The notes under the pieces: model-generated
What the model saw: the letters and a program-made list of their open reading frames with translations, nothing else
What the model was told of the DNA's origin: nothing
The model's database searches: none
Program-made: the position numbers and the translations under genes
NCBI RefSeq assembly: GCF_040222615.1
Contig: NZ_JAVKCQ010000108.1
Location: 27,197-91,196 of the forward strand
Direction: 5' to 3'
From: Haliea sp040222615
GTDB lineage: Bacteria > Pseudomonadota > Gammaproteobacteria > Pseudomonadales > Halieaceae
DNA length: 64,000 nucleotides
Shown: one piece after another, positions 44,903 through 54,517 of the stretch
Numbering within the stretch: the stretch's first letter is position 1
How the letters are laid out: each line of letters starts with the position of its first letter

Positions 44903-47733
44903 AGGGCCAGACTCCGGCGATAGTAGCGCCGGCGGAACATGGCGCGGAGCCAGTGCACCCCAGCCAGCAGCAGTAGCCAGGCCACCGCCAGGCCATAGTT
45001 CAGGTACTCGATGAATTGCTGTGCCTCCCGGCTCATGGGGGGCAGGGTGCGATTGAAGTGGGCCCGGGAGCGGATTTGCAGCAGGGATTCATCCTGCAGC
45101 GACCACTCCAGGGTATTCATGAACAGCTCCAGCGGTCCGAGATACTGGGTGCCTGCGGCGGCCACCACGGCTTTCAGCATCTGGTCGTCCATGAAATCAT
45201 TGGAGGCGAACACGATCAGCCGCGCGGATTCCGGCGAGCGCTCAAGCACGGTCCGCACCCCGGCGGTGGCATCGTCGACCAGTGGCGGTGCCTTGCGTCC
45301 CGCGAACCAGGAACTGAACCGGCCTTCCAGGGCCACGCCCAACTGGAACTGCTGGCGCTCGGCCGCGGGCGTGAACAGTGGCGCGTCGCTCCCGTCCTGG
45401 CGCGGCAGGACGTCGCGCTCGGTGGAGGTCCAGGCCTCCGGCGAGCTGCGCAGCAGGCTGGTCAGCCGCAGTCCCGGCGGCGGGTCGGCGGTTACCGGGG
45501 AGGCCCAGCCCATGGTCAGCTGGGGCAGGTTGTCGGTTATCGGGTGCTCCGGATTCAGCCCCGGCGGGCGCAGGTCGATAAAGTAGGGGTAATCGATCAT
45601 CTGCACATCGCGGAACTCGTACTCCCCAATCGTGCGCAGTATCGGTGCCGGGAACGCGGCGCTTTGCGGATCCAGCACCAGGCTCCGGTCGATGCTGATA
45701 CCGTGGGATCCAAGCCAGTCGTCAAGGCCGCTGCTGTAGTCGAGCAGGCGCATTTCTCCCGCGGTCAATTCAACGCTGAAGGGCGACGTTGCCAGCACCA
45801 CGGTACCACCGCGCATCAGGAACTGGTCGATCGCGAACAGGGCGGCCCGGTCCAGATCCCGGGGAGCGACGACAGCCAGGATGTCCGCGCCGGGGTCGAC
45901 CTGCCCGTCCGCAAGCTGCTCCAGGCGGATGCTGTAGTCGCGGGTTATGGCCTGCTCCAGATTGGCGAAAGTGGGTGCGCCCAGGTGATAGCGGGCCATC
46001 TGCTCGTTGAGTTCCGGCGCCGCCAGTGCAACGGTGCGGGTGAAGCCGCTGGCGAAGCGCTTGATACCCGCATCCAGCATCGGCACGAAATCCGCGGGAT
46101 CGAACTCCTCCGTGGGCAGCTGCACCACCTGGTGATTGTCCTCCAGGGTCAGGTAGAACCAGAACTCCTGTTCCTCGCCCAGGGCCGAGATCATCGGCCG
46201 GAAGCCCCAGTCCTCGCCGAGCTTGCGGGCGATTTCACCCCCGTTTGCTTCCGGTTGTACGAAGCGGTAACTGAACATGCCGCCGGACTGGGCGACTTTC
46301 TCTTCCAGCTGGTTGACCATGGCGTTCCTGTAGTCGCGCAGCAGGTCCGGCAACTCTTCCTCGGCGGAAACATAGGCCACCAGCTCCACCGGCCGCTGCA
46401 GCCCCTGGAACAGGTTGCCGCCCAGCTGATAGCTGTAGAGCACCTCGCGGACTGCCCGGGTGAGGTCAAACTCGGGGTTGCGCAGGCGCACTTCGGCTTC
46501 GGTATTGCCGGCGGTGCGGACGTCGATCAGGTCGGTAAAGCCCAGGGTCGCAAACTCATCGCCATAGCTGACCAGGACGTGAAACCAGGCGTTGACCAGC
46601 GCGGACTGGTAGCGGTCCGCAACCTGCAGCGGCGTCGCACGCATCTGGTAGCGTTCGTTGGCCTCCTGCTCCAGCTCCGGGTGTGCGGCGGGATCAATGA
46701 ACTCGACCCGTACCCGGTCACCCCCGGCGATGGCGTACTCCTGTATCAGGTCGCGCAGCTGGGGCACCAGCGGTGCCAGCAGCGGGTGGGTGCGGGCGCT
46801 GAAATAGCCTCGTATCAGCAGAGGTTCCTCCAGTCGCGCCAGCAGTTCCCGGGTGGGTGCGGAAATGGAGTACAGGCGGCCCTCGGTAACGTCGAGGCGC
46901 AGGGCCGGCAGCCGCTGCAGCCAGATGTTCGCCAGTACCAGGTTCGCGAGCAACAGCACCAGTCCGATGCGCCAGCGTCTCTGGCGCGCGGTGCGGGCAT
47001 CCCGGGCCCAGCGCTCGCGTTCCAGGCTGTAGACATTGAGTGCCAGAAAGCCGCCCACCAGGGTGAGGTACCAGGCCAGGTCGCGCAGGTCGAGAACGCC
47101 GCGGCTAATGCTCTCGAAACGGGAGCCGGTGCCAATCAGCCGCAGCAGTTCGCCGCTGCGGTCGTCGAAGAAGCCGGTGAGGGTGCTGCTGCCCAAAAGG
47201 TACAGCAGGCCGCAAATGGCGACGGTGCCGATCAGGCTGACGATGGGGTTGTCGGTGCGGGAGGAGACGAACAGGCCGATGCTGAGATAGGCGGCACCCA
47301 GCAGGGCGGTAGCCAGGTAGCCCGCCCCTACCGGCCCCCAGTCCAGATCCGCCATCAGGCTTGCGGTCACCGGCAGGGGCAGTGTCGCCAGCAGGGCCAG
47401 CAGCAGAAGGCTGAAGCAGGCGCGGAACTTGCCGAGCACGAAGCGCCAGATGCCGGCGGGCTGGATCAGCACATGCTCCAGGGTGCCGGTTCGTCGCTCC
47501 TCGCTCCACATGCGCATGGTGAGGGCGGCGCTGAGAGGTATCAGCAGCAGTGGCATCCACTCAAACAGCGGCCGGACATCGGCGATGTTGCGGGCGAACC
47601 AGGATTCGACCCAGAAGAAGATGAACAGGGTTACCGCGGCGAACACGGCCAGGAACAGCCAGGCCACGGGTGAGCCGAAAAACAGGCGCATCTCCTTCTG
47701 TGCCACCCGGCGGCTGACGCTGCCGGTGCTCAC
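44899..47733 (-). CDS. ABC-2 permease fused to GldG-type auxiliary domain
   Basis: A 944-residue membrane protein. The N-terminal ABC-2 permease part (about 1-240) opens with VAQKEMRLFFGSPVAWLFLA and has six hydrophobic segments. After a seventh helix (about 255-275, WRIGLVLLLANLVLANIWL) comes a large periplasmic GldG/IFT52-like region (LDVTEGRLYSISAPTRELLA...) and a final helix (NYGLAVAWLLLLAGVHW) before the C-terminus. In Bacteroidetes gliding bacteria GldF and GldG are separate proteins. The GTG at 47733 overlaps the ATPase stop (GTGA). The cargo is unknown. Confidence 0.85.
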   Translation of the reverse strand: MSTGSVSRRVAQKEMRLFFGSPVAWLFLAVFAAVTLFIFFWVESWFARNIADVRPLFEWMPLLLIPLSAALTMRMWSEERRTGTLEHVLIQPAGIWRFVLGKFRACFSLLLLALLATLPLPVTASLMADLDWGPVGAGYLATALLGAAYLSIGLFVSSRTDNPIVSLIGTVAICGLLYLLGSSTLTGFFDDRSGELLRLIGTGSRFESISRGVLDLRDLAWYLTLVGGFLALNVYSLERERWARDARTARQRRWRIGLVLLLANLVLANIWLQRLPALRLDVTEGRLYSISAPTRELLARLEEPLLIRGYFSARTHPLLAPLVPQLRDLIQEYAIAGGDRVRVEFIDPAAHPELEQEANERYQMRATPLQVADRYQSALVNAWFHVLVSYGDEFATLGFTDLIDVRTAGNTEAEVRLRNPEFDLTRAVREVLYSYQLGGNLFQGLQRPVELVAYVSAEEELPDLLRDYRNAMVNQLEEKVAQSGGMFSYRFVQPEANGGEIARKLGEDWGFRPMISALGEEQEFWFYLTLEDNHQVVQLPTEEFDPADFVPMLDAGIKRFASGFTRTVALAAPELNEQMARYHLGAPTFANLEQAITRDYSIRLEQLADGQVDPGADILAVVAPRDLDRAALFAIDQFLMRGGTVVLATSPFSVELTAGEMRLLDYSSGLDDWLGSHGISIDRSLVLDPQSAAFPAPILRTIGEYEFRDVQMIDYPYFIDLRPPGLNPEHPITDNLPQLTMGWASPVTADPPPGLRLTSLLRSSPEAWTSTERDVLPRQDGSDAPLFTPAAERQQFQLGVALEGRFSSWFAGRKAPPLVDDATAGVRTVLERSPESARLIVFASNDFMDDQMLKAVVAAAGTQYLGPLELFMNTLEWSLQDESLLQIRSRAHFNRTLPPMSREAQQFIEYLNYGLAVAWLLLLAGVHWLRAMFRRRYYRRSLAL

Positions 47734-48671
47734 GACGCGGCTCCTTCGCCGGTGGTGGCCTCGCGGAAGATGCTGTCCAGGTCCCGCACCACTGGCTGTA
47801 GCTGATAGAGGCAGGCACCGGCTGCGACAACGCACTTGGCGATGTTGTTGGCGGCGGTGTCGATGTCGGCGCGCTCGTGCAGCTGCAGCAGCCAGGTGCC
47901 GCTGCCGGGCTCGCCCCGGTCACTGGTGACGCTGGCGATCTGGGGCAGTCGCCGCAGCCAGGTTTCCAGTGCCGGTTCCTCCAGCCCGGCCCTGAGCCTG
48001 AGAGTGCGGCTTTCGCGCAGGGCGATGAGTGGCTGGTCCAGCACCAGCCGGCCGGCGGCCAGCACCAGCACCCGGTCACAGACCGCCTCCACCTCCTGCA
48101 TGATGTGCGTGGAGAGAATCACCGTGGCGCGCTGGGCCAGGCGCCGCAGCAGCTCCCGCATTTGTGCCGTCTGCTCCGGATCCAGGCCGTTGGTGGGCTC
48201 GTCGAGGATCAGCAGGCGCGGCTGCCCGAGGATGGCCTGGGCGACACCGACCCGCTGGCGCAGTCCCCGGGACAGGCGGTAGATCGGATCCAGTGCCCGC
48301 TCGCCGAGGTCTGTTGCGGCGATAGCCTCGCGCAGGGCCAGGTGGCGGTCCGCCGCCGCGATACCCTTGAGGGTTGCAGCATATTCCAGGTAGTCCGCTA
48401 CGGGCATTTCCGGGTACACCGGCAGGTGTTCCGGCAGGTAGCCCAGCTGCATCTGCACCTCGCGTGCCCGGGTCGCCATGTCGGCGCCGGCAATGGTGAT
48501 GCTCCCCGCCGAAGGTTCCAGAAAACCGCTGAGCATGCGCATGATGGTGGTTTTGCCAGCGCCGTTGTGGCCCAGCAGCCCCACCACCTCGTTGGCGCCG
48601 ATGCGGAAGCTGACGTTGTCCACCGCCGGAGTGGCCCCGTAGCTGCGTGACAGCGAATCGACTTCGATCAT
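47730..48671 (-). CDS. ABC transporter ATP-binding protein (GldA-like)
   Basis: A 313-residue ATPase. Walker A is GHNGAGKTT (about residues 38-46), the signature LSRGLRQRVGVAQAI (about 135-149) and Walker B LLILDEPTNGLDPEQ (about 155-169), with the switch histidine in LSTHIMQEVE. A C-terminal extension follows the nucleotide domain, as in GldA/CcmA-type exporters. The start MIEVDSLSRSYGATPAV at 48671 is 19 bases after gorA, so gorA may be part of the same transcript. Confidence 0.92.
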   Translation of the reverse strand: MIEVDSLSRSYGATPAVDNVSFRIGANEVVGLLGHNGAGKTTIMRMLSGFLEPSAGSITIAGADMATRAREVQMQLGYLPEHLPVYPEMPVADYLEYAATLKGIAAADRHLALREAIAATDLGERALDPIYRLSRGLRQRVGVAQAILGQPRLLILDEPTNGLDPEQTAQMRELLRRLAQRATVILSTHIMQEVEAVCDRVLVLAAGRLVLDQPLIALRESRTLRLRAGLEEPALETWLRRLPQIASVTSDRGEPGSGTWLLQLHERADIDTAANNIAKCVVAAGACLYQLQPVVRDLDSIFREATTGEGAAS

Positions 48672-48690
48672 GGCGCCTTGCCCGGGTGGC

Positions 48691-50049
48691 TCAGTCTTCG
48701 GTCCAGGGTTCGCGCATGGTGACGAATTCCTCGGCCGCCGTCGGGTGAATACCAATGGTGGAATCGAATACGGCCTTGGTGGCACCGGCGCGCAGGGCGA
48801 TGGCGATGCCCTGGATGATTTCGCCGGCATCCGGCCCCATCATGTGTACACCGACGACCCGGTCGCTGGCCTTGTCCACGATCAGCTTCATGAAGGTCTG
48901 TTCGTCGCGACCGCTGATGGTGTGCTTCATGGGCCGGAAGTTGGACTTGAACAGGCGTATATGGCCGAACTTTGACCGCGCTTCCTCCTCGGTGAAGCCG
49001 ACAGTACCGATGTTGGGCTGGCAGAAGACCGCGGTGGGTATGAAGTCGTAGTCGACCTGTTGGCCGGGTTCGCCGAACTGGCGCCGGGCGAAGGCCATGC
49101 CTTCGGCCAGGGCCACCGGGGTCAGCTCCATGCCGCCGATGACATCGCCGACGGCAAAGATGCTCGACTCGCTGGTGCGGTAGTGCTCGTCCACTTTGAT
49201 GGTGCCGAACTCGGTGAGCTCGACATCGACGTTCTCCAGCCCCAGGCCTTCCAGATGAGGCACCCGCCCGGTGGCGTAGAGCACCGCGTCGGCGGTGATT
49301 CGTGTGCCATCGGTCAGCTGCAGGTCGAGGCCATCGGCGCCCCGGCTGATGGACTCCACATTGACTTCAAAGCGCAGGTCGACGCCGGTCTTGGCGATTT
49401 CGCGGGCGGCATGGGCCCGGATATCGGGATCAAAACCGCGCAGGAACAGGGGGCCGCGGTAGAGCTGGGTAACCTGGGCGCCGAGACCGTTGAAGATGCC
49501 GGCGAACTCCACTGCGATGTAGCCGCCGCCAACAATCACCAGCCGTTCGGGGAAGTAGTCCAGATCGAACACTTGGTTGGAGCTGATGGCGAGATCGCTA
49601 CCCGGGAATTCCGGGATGTGCGGCCAGCCGCCGGTTGCGATCAGGATCTTTTCCGCGCTGTACTGCTGGTCGCCCACAGCGACGGTGTGGGCGTCCACCA
49701 GCCGGGCCCGACCTTCGAGAACATCGGCATTGGCCCCGCCCAGGAGCTTGCGGTAGATCGCATTGAGGCGCGAGATCTCGGTTTTCTTGTTGTCCCTGAG
49801 AGTGGCCCAGTCAAAGGCTGGCTTGCTGCTGTCCCAGCCGAAGCCGCGGGCATCCTCGAACGCCTTGCCGAATTCCGAAGCGTAGACGTACAGCTTCTTG
49901 GGGACGCAGCCGACATTGACGCAGGTCCCACCCATATAGCGGTCCTCGGCGATCGCCACCCGGGCGCCAAAGCCGGCAGCCATTCGCGCGGCGCGTACAC
50001 CACCTGAGCCGGCGCCGATGACAAACAGGTCGTAGTCCTTGGTGCTCAC
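48691..50049 (-). CDS. gorA: Glutathione-disulfide reductase
   Basis: A 452-residue flavoprotein. The redox-active disulfide is C43/C48 in GGTCVNVGCVPKKL, the FAD motif VIGAGSGGVRAARMAA, the NAD(P)H motif IVGGGYIAVEFAG (about 171-183) and the C-terminal active-site histidine in GIHPTAAEE. It reduces GSSG with NADPH to maintain the thiol pool. The NADPH-site arginines cannot be confirmed by eye, so a close relative such as a mycothione or trypanothione type is not fully excluded, but the pattern is typical of Gor. Confidence 0.94.
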   Translation of the reverse strand: MSTKDYDLFVIGAGSGGVRAARMAAGFGARVAIAEDRYMGGTCVNVGCVPKKLYVYASEFGKAFEDARGFGWDSSKPAFDWATLRDNKKTEISRLNAIYRKLLGGANADVLEGRARLVDAHTVAVGDQQYSAEKILIATGGWPHIPEFPGSDLAISSNQVFDLDYFPERLVIVGGGYIAVEFAGIFNGLGAQVTQLYRGPLFLRGFDPDIRAHAAREIAKTGVDLRFEVNVESISRGADGLDLQLTDGTRITADAVLYATGRVPHLEGLGLENVDVELTEFGTIKVDEHYRTSESSIFAVGDVIGGMELTPVALAEGMAFARRQFGEPGQQVDYDFIPTAVFCQPNIGTVGFTEEEARSKFGHIRLFKSNFRPMKHTISGRDEQTFMKLIVDKASDRVVGVHMMGPDAGEIIQGIAIALRAGATKAVFDSTIGIHPTAAEEFVTMREPWTED

Positions 50050-50120
50050 AATCGTCTCCTTTTCGCGGGGGCCACCAGTCTAGCAGTGTTCGCGTGGGCG
50101 CAGAACCGATGGAAATCCGG

Positions 50121-50126
50121 TATTAT
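50121..50126 (+). promoter_or_regulatory. Possible -10 box before the DUF481 gene
   Basis: TATTAT sits 35 bases before the ATG at 50162, and AAGGAG (50147-50152) is the ribosome-binding site. No good -35 is visible. Confidence 0.35.
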
Positions 50127-50161
50127 AAGCCCCTTCCCCCCACTACAAGGAGCCACTTCTG

Positions 50162-51211
50162 ATGGCGTGTACTTTATTTCCTGTTGGCAAGCTGACTCTG
50201 GCCCTGACGGCACTGGTTGCTGGCCTCGCCACGGCCAACGCGATGGGCGCCCCGGACGAGCTGGTGCTCAAGAACGGGTCAAAAATCATTGGCGTGGTCA
50301 AAGGGATCCGCGACGGCCTGGTGACAGTCGAAACAGAATTCGCCGGCAGCCTGAAGATCCAGCAGGACCAGATAGTGAGCCTGCAGTCCGACGGGCCCGT
50401 GGTGCTCAAGCTCAAGGACGGCGAGGTGCTTACCGAGCCTCGCCTGGAAGTGACCCGGGAACAGCTGGTGTTGACCTCCGGGGACGCGCCCGCAGGGGGG
50501 GGGTACTCTCTGCGTGACCTGGCGCTGAGTGATCCTGAGCCCTGGGAGCTGGGGCGCGGATATCGCTGGACCGGCCAGGCCAGCGCGGCCCTCGGTGCAC
50601 AGCGTGGCAACACCGATACCGATGAGTTTGACTACCGTGTCGACAGTGTCTGGCGCAGCCTGCAGGATCGCTACACCGCGGGCCTCAATGGCGAAATAGA
50701 CGAGGCGAACGGCGTCAAGAACGCCGAGAACTGGGCTGCGCTGCTCAAGTATGACCGCTTTCTCGAGGGGCCGCTGTATTGGGGCGTAAACGCCTCCGCC
50801 GAGCAGGACACGTTCGCCGACCTCGACCTGCGCTACTACCTCGGTCCCTACCTGGGCCGCCAGTTCTATGAAGAGCCCGTGTTGACACTCTCCGGCGAGG
50901 CCGGCCTGGTATTCGTCGATGAGGATTTCATGATTGCGGAAGACCAGGATTACCTCGGTGCCAACTGGACCGTGGACGCCAGCAGCAACTATCTGGGGGA
51001 CAGTTCCCGGCTCTACCTCAAGCACACCGGGATCTGGAACCTGGACGAGACGGACAATGTGGTCCTTCACCTCGTCATGGGGCTGTCGTTCCCGCTGCTG
51101 ATGAACATCGAGGGCGCAGCCGAAGTCTTGTTCAAGTACGACAGTGCGGTGCCCAGCGAACTGGAGAAGCTGGACCAGAGCTACCGGTTCAGGATCGGTT
51201 ACTCCTGGTAA
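50162..51211 (+). CDS. DUF481 outer-membrane barrel protein (YdiY-like)
   Basis: A 349-residue exported protein. The signal peptide is MACTLFPVGKLTLALTALVA plus a few more residues, with cleavage near ANAMGA. A soluble beta region follows (LVLKNGSKIIGVVKGIRDGL, about 32-110), then a DUF481 beta-barrel starting near 'GQASAALGAQRGNTDTDE' and ending RFRIGYSW, an outer-membrane-type C-terminus. In other bacteria these are of unknown function and are sometimes induced by salt or alkali stress. Confidence 0.85.
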   Translation: MACTLFPVGKLTLALTALVAGLATANAMGAPDELVLKNGSKIIGVVKGIRDGLVTVETEFAGSLKIQQDQIVSLQSDGPVVLKLKDGEVLTEPRLEVTREQLVLTSGDAPAGGGYSLRDLALSDPEPWELGRGYRWTGQASAALGAQRGNTDTDEFDYRVDSVWRSLQDRYTAGLNGEIDEANGVKNAENWAALLKYDRFLEGPLYWGVNASAEQDTFADLDLRYYLGPYLGRQFYEEPVLTLSGEAGLVFVDEDFMIAEDQDYLGANWTVDASSNYLGDSSRLYLKHTGIWNLDETDNVVLHLVMGLSFPLLMNIEGAAEVLFKYDSAVPSELEKLDQSYRFRIGYSW

Positions 51212-51217
51212 GCGGGC

Positions 51218-52318
51218 TCAGCGGCGGCGCTTTACCGACGCCGCCAGCTGCGCCAGCAGGGGCAGTGTAGCCTCGAGCGACAGGCAGGCATCGGTGATGC
51301 TCTGGCCGTAGGTCAGCTGGTCCCTGGCGGCGACCGGCTGGGCGCCGCCGACCAGGTGGCTCTCCAGCATGACGCCGCGGATGGCCATCTGGCCCTGCTC
51401 GATCTGGTCGCACAGTGAAGACACGACCGCCGCCTGTCGCTCCGGGTCCTTGTCGCTATTGCCGTGACTGCAGTCGACGATGAGGGAGGCGGGCAGGTCC
51501 TTCGCGGCCAGCGCCACCGCCGCTGCCTGTATCGCCTCGGGGTGGTAGTTGGGCCCGGATTCACCGCCCCCGCGCAGGATCAGGTAGCAGTGCGGATTGC
51601 CGGTGGAGTGCAGGATGGCGGGGGTGCCCTCCTTGGTCAGGGACGGGAACCAGTGGCTGTGGCTGGCGGAGCGGATGGCGTCAATTGCCACGGTGATATT
51701 GCCGTTGGTGCCGTTCTTGAAGCCCACCGGCATCGACAGGCCCGAGGCCAGCTCGCGGTGAATCTGGCTTTCCACCGTGCGCGCGCCGATGGCGCCCAGG
51801 CTCACCAGATCGGCATAGTACTGGCCAAAGGTGGTGTCGAGAAATTCGCTGGCCGCCGGCAAGCCCAGGGTGGCGATATCCAGCAGTACTTTGCGCGCCT
51901 GCCGCAGGCCCTTGTTGATGTGGAAACTGCCGTCCAGGTCCGGGTCATTGATCAGTCCCTTCCAGCCAACCACTGTGCGCGGCTTCTCGAAATAGACCCG
52001 CAGCACCGGCAGGATGGCATCCTGCAGCGGCGCGCAGGCCTCCTGCAGGCGGGCGGCGAAGTCGAGCAGGGCGGCCGGGTCGTGTACCGAGCAGGGCCCG
52101 ACGACGACCAGCAGACGGGGGTCCTCCCCGCGCAGTACCGCCTCCAGTTCGCGCCGTGCCCGGGCGATGCCGCGACGCTGGGCGTCGGCCAGCGGCAGCT
52201 CCTCCGCCAGTACCCAGGGCGTGATCAGGGGCTGGGCGCCATGGATGCGGACATCATCGGTGCGGTCCGTCGCACTGCGGACAGTCGCACTGCGGTCGGT
52301 GGGGCTGGATTCAGTCAT
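51218..52318 (-). CDS. 3-deoxy-7-phosphoheptulonate synthase (type I, AroFGH family)
   Basis: A 366-residue enzyme condensing PEP and erythrose-4-phosphate, the first step of the shikimate pathway. The metal-ligand cysteine is C76 in VVGPCSVHDP. KPRTVVGWKGLINDPDLDGS, GARTVESQIHRELASGLSMP and DCSHGNSDKDP are family segments. The first 25 residues carry a short repeat (SATVRSATDR) matched by a tandem repeat in the DNA near 52260-52300. Which of the three feedback types (Phe, Tyr, Trp) it represents cannot be told. Confidence 0.93.
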   Translation of the reverse strand: MTESSPTDRSATVRSATDRTDDVRIHGAQPLITPWVLAEELPLADAQRRGIARARRELEAVLRGEDPRLLVVVGPCSVHDPAALLDFAARLQEACAPLQDAILPVLRVYFEKPRTVVGWKGLINDPDLDGSFHINKGLRQARKVLLDIATLGLPAASEFLDTTFGQYYADLVSLGAIGARTVESQIHRELASGLSMPVGFKNGTNGNITVAIDAIRSASHSHWFPSLTKEGTPAILHSTGNPHCYLILRGGGESGPNYHPEAIQAAAVALAAKDLPASLIVDCSHGNSDKDPERQAAVVSSLCDQIEQGQMAIRGVMLESHLVGGAQPVAARDQLTYGQSITDACLSLEATLPLLAQLAASVKRRR

Positions 52319-52415
52319 GCTGTTCTCGGCGGCGCTCAGGCAGGGCATTTTGCCCCAGGGGCCGCCGCCCGGCAACGGCTCCCCCGGTTGGCTGCCCGCC
52401 AGTGCCCAGGCCGGC

Positions 52416-53849
52416 CTACTCGGCCAGGGCGCGCCGGGCGGCAATCTTGGCCTGTACTTCCTCCACCCGGGCCTGGCTGGTACGGATGCGGGAAATGATC
52501 CACAGCGCCACCAGCAGCGGCGGGATAACACCCAGTCCCAGCGCATACACCAGACCGTGCAGCGTTTCCAGGGGAACCTCGCCCGGGCGCATGCCGGTCT
52601 CCAGCCCGATGACGTCCAGCGCCAGGCCGCCGTACAGCGGGCCGGCGACAGTCGCCATCTTGGCGACGAAATTGCTCACCGAGAAGAACCCGGCTTCCTG
52701 GCGCACGCCGTGGTCCAGTTCATGCTCGTCGGTCAGGTCCGCGACGATGGACGTGCTGTTCACGATCCGCAGCATGAACAGGTACATGAACAGCAGCATG
52801 AAGATGAAGTTCAGGCCGAAGATCAGCGTGTCGCTGTCCTCGGGCAGCAGTTCAAGCATCTGCAGTGGATACAGCCACAGGCAGTTGAGGATGAGCCCCA
52901 GCAGCGACAGCTGCACCAGGCGCTGCTTCGACAGGCGCCTGCCCAGCGGGCCCATGGTAGCCACCGCCAGCAGTACCGCCAGCAGCGTCGGGGCGGAGAG
53001 GATGATGGAGATCTGGGCAGCCGAGAATTGCCAGAAGAACGTCCACACCAGCATGTTCAGGCTGCTGATGGCGCCGTAGGCCGTGGTGGCGGCGATGTCA
53101 TAGGCAATCAGGTAACGGAAATTCCGGTTGCCGAGGGTGCGCCAGAGATCCCGCGTCAGGGCCAGGAAGGTCGTGCGGTCGCCGTTGTCGCCGCCGGGCC
53201 GCGGCGCCTCGGGCCGGATATGGTGGCGGGTTCCCAGGGTGCTGAGTGTGGCCATGATCCAGACCACGGCACAGGACAGCATTCCGTAGAGCGGGTAGCG
53301 CGACTGCTCGAAACGCCCATCGATACCGTTCTGTTCCGGAAAGACCAGCAGCAGGGCCGCCGCGGGCAGGAGCACGGCAAACAGGAACATGAGCCCCATG
53401 CGGGCGCCCAGCACCTGGGTGCGGTCGTGGTAGTCGGTGGTGATCTCCGCGGACAGCGCCAGGTGGGGAATGGTGAAGGTGGTGACGAATGTCCGCACCC
53501 ACAGGGACCAGAACAGCAGCCAGGCCGCCAGCAGGCTGCTGTTGTCGATCACCGCCAGGGGCGGTGAAAACAGCCCGATGAAACCCAGGCCGAGGGGCAG
53601 GATGCTCAGGGCCATAAACGGATGGCGGCGGCCAAAGCGGCTGCGCAGACGGTCGGAGAGGGAGCCGACCAGGGGGTCGGAAATGCCGTCCCAGATCAGG
53701 CTGGCGGCGATGATGAGGCCGGTGACCGTGCCGCTCAGGCCCAGGACCTGGGTATAGAACAGCAGGATAAACATGGTGTAGGCCGCTTCCTTGGCGGCTG
53801 CCACCGCGCCCCCTGCACCGTACAGGAGGCGGGTTCCGACGCTGATCAC
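52416..53849 (-). CDS. GPH-family cation:glycoside symporter (MFS)
   Basis: A 477-residue inner-membrane transporter with about 12 helices, starting LLYGAGGAVAAAKEAAYTMF. The family motif GLIIAASLIWDGISDPLVGS resembles MelB's Asp-containing helix 2, and SDRLRSRFGRRHPFMALSIL is the loop that follows. It probably carries sugars or related solutes with sodium or protons. There is no sugar hydrolase beside it. Confidence 0.87.
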   Translation of the reverse strand: MISVGTRLLYGAGGAVAAAKEAAYTMFILLFYTQVLGLSGTVTGLIIAASLIWDGISDPLVGSLSDRLRSRFGRRHPFMALSILPLGLGFIGLFSPPLAVIDNSSLLAAWLLFWSLWVRTFVTTFTIPHLALSAEITTDYHDRTQVLGARMGLMFLFAVLLPAAALLLVFPEQNGIDGRFEQSRYPLYGMLSCAVVWIMATLSTLGTRHHIRPEAPRPGGDNGDRTTFLALTRDLWRTLGNRNFRYLIAYDIAATTAYGAISSLNMLVWTFFWQFSAAQISIILSAPTLLAVLLAVATMGPLGRRLSKQRLVQLSLLGLILNCLWLYPLQMLELLPEDSDTLIFGLNFIFMLLFMYLFMLRIVNSTSIVADLTDEHELDHGVRQEAGFFSVSNFVAKMATVAGPLYGGLALDVIGLETGMRPGEVPLETLHGLVYALGLGVIPPLLVALWIISRIRTSQARVEEVQAKIAARRALAE

Positions 53850-53900
53850 AGTGCCCGGGTCAGGTCGCTGCGGGTACTGGGCCCGGTATGTCCGGGAGGC

Positions 53901-54296
53901 TCAGCGTCCGCCCTTGATCAGGCTGCGGAAGCGGTCGACCAGGGTTTCATGCTTGTAGTCGGTGAATTCCCCGGCGTCCATGAACATGCCGTGCTCGCTA
54001 CAGGTTTCGTACCAGATGTGCTTTTGCTTGGGATCGGAGGTTTTCTCCATGTCCTTGCCGCAGTGCGGACAGGCGATGTCGGCCACGTCGTCCCACTTCT
54101 TGCCCTCGGTGCGAGTCCCCAGGTCGAGGGCGTCGCCCATCCACCTCGATTTCAACTGGTCCGCCTCACCGGTATCGAACCAGAGGCCCATGCAGTTGGT
54201 GCAGCGGTCAATGGTGATGTCGCCGTAGGTAACTTCTTCCATGCCATGTCCACACTTGGGGCATTTCAGGCTGTGTTGATCGGGGTTGTATTCCAT
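53901..54296 (-). CDS. TFIIB-type zinc-ribbon protein
   Basis: A 131-residue cytoplasmic protein with two cysteine-rich ribbons. The first is KCPKCGHGMEEV plus DRCTNCMGLWFDTGEAD (residues about 12-45) and the second CPHCGKDMEK with WYETCSEHGMFMDAGEFTD (about 75-115). This zf-TFIIB arrangement is seen in many small proteobacterial proteins of unknown role. In the second ribbon one expected cysteine is replaced by histidine (CSEH). Confidence 0.82.
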   Translation of the reverse strand: MEYNPDQHSLKCPKCGHGMEEVTYGDITIDRCTNCMGLWFDTGEADQLKSRWMGDALDLGTRTEGKKWDDVADIACPHCGKDMEKTSDPKQKHIWYETCSEHGMFMDAGEFTDYKHETLVDRFRSLIKGGR

Positions 54297-54517
54297 CGCT
54301 CGTCTCTGTCAGGTCGGTGTATTCGGGCCTCTGCCGCTGGTCCCGCGGAACAGTCCAGCAGCGAGTCTAGCGCAGGGCCGCGGTTTTGTCCTCCCCCGTT
54401 GCTGTCCGCCGATGGCCGGTCCGCATTTTGTTCCGGCCAGGAGCGTGCCGCCGCATACTCCGGGCGGCAAAAAGCTGTTAGATTTCGAGTTTCCAATTGT
54501 TTGCCGGGACCAGCGTG

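Noticed and set aside
45016..47673. Long open frame (885 codons) on the plus strand
   Set aside because: It is antisense to the permease/GldG fusion gene, and its product has no domain sense and is rich in Gln, Ala and Gly. It arises from the GC-biased third positions of the real gene.
52260..52300. Short tandem repeat at the 5' end of the DAHP synthase gene
   Set aside because: It only lengthens a poorly conserved N-terminal tail (SATVRSATDR). No reason to think it is functional.
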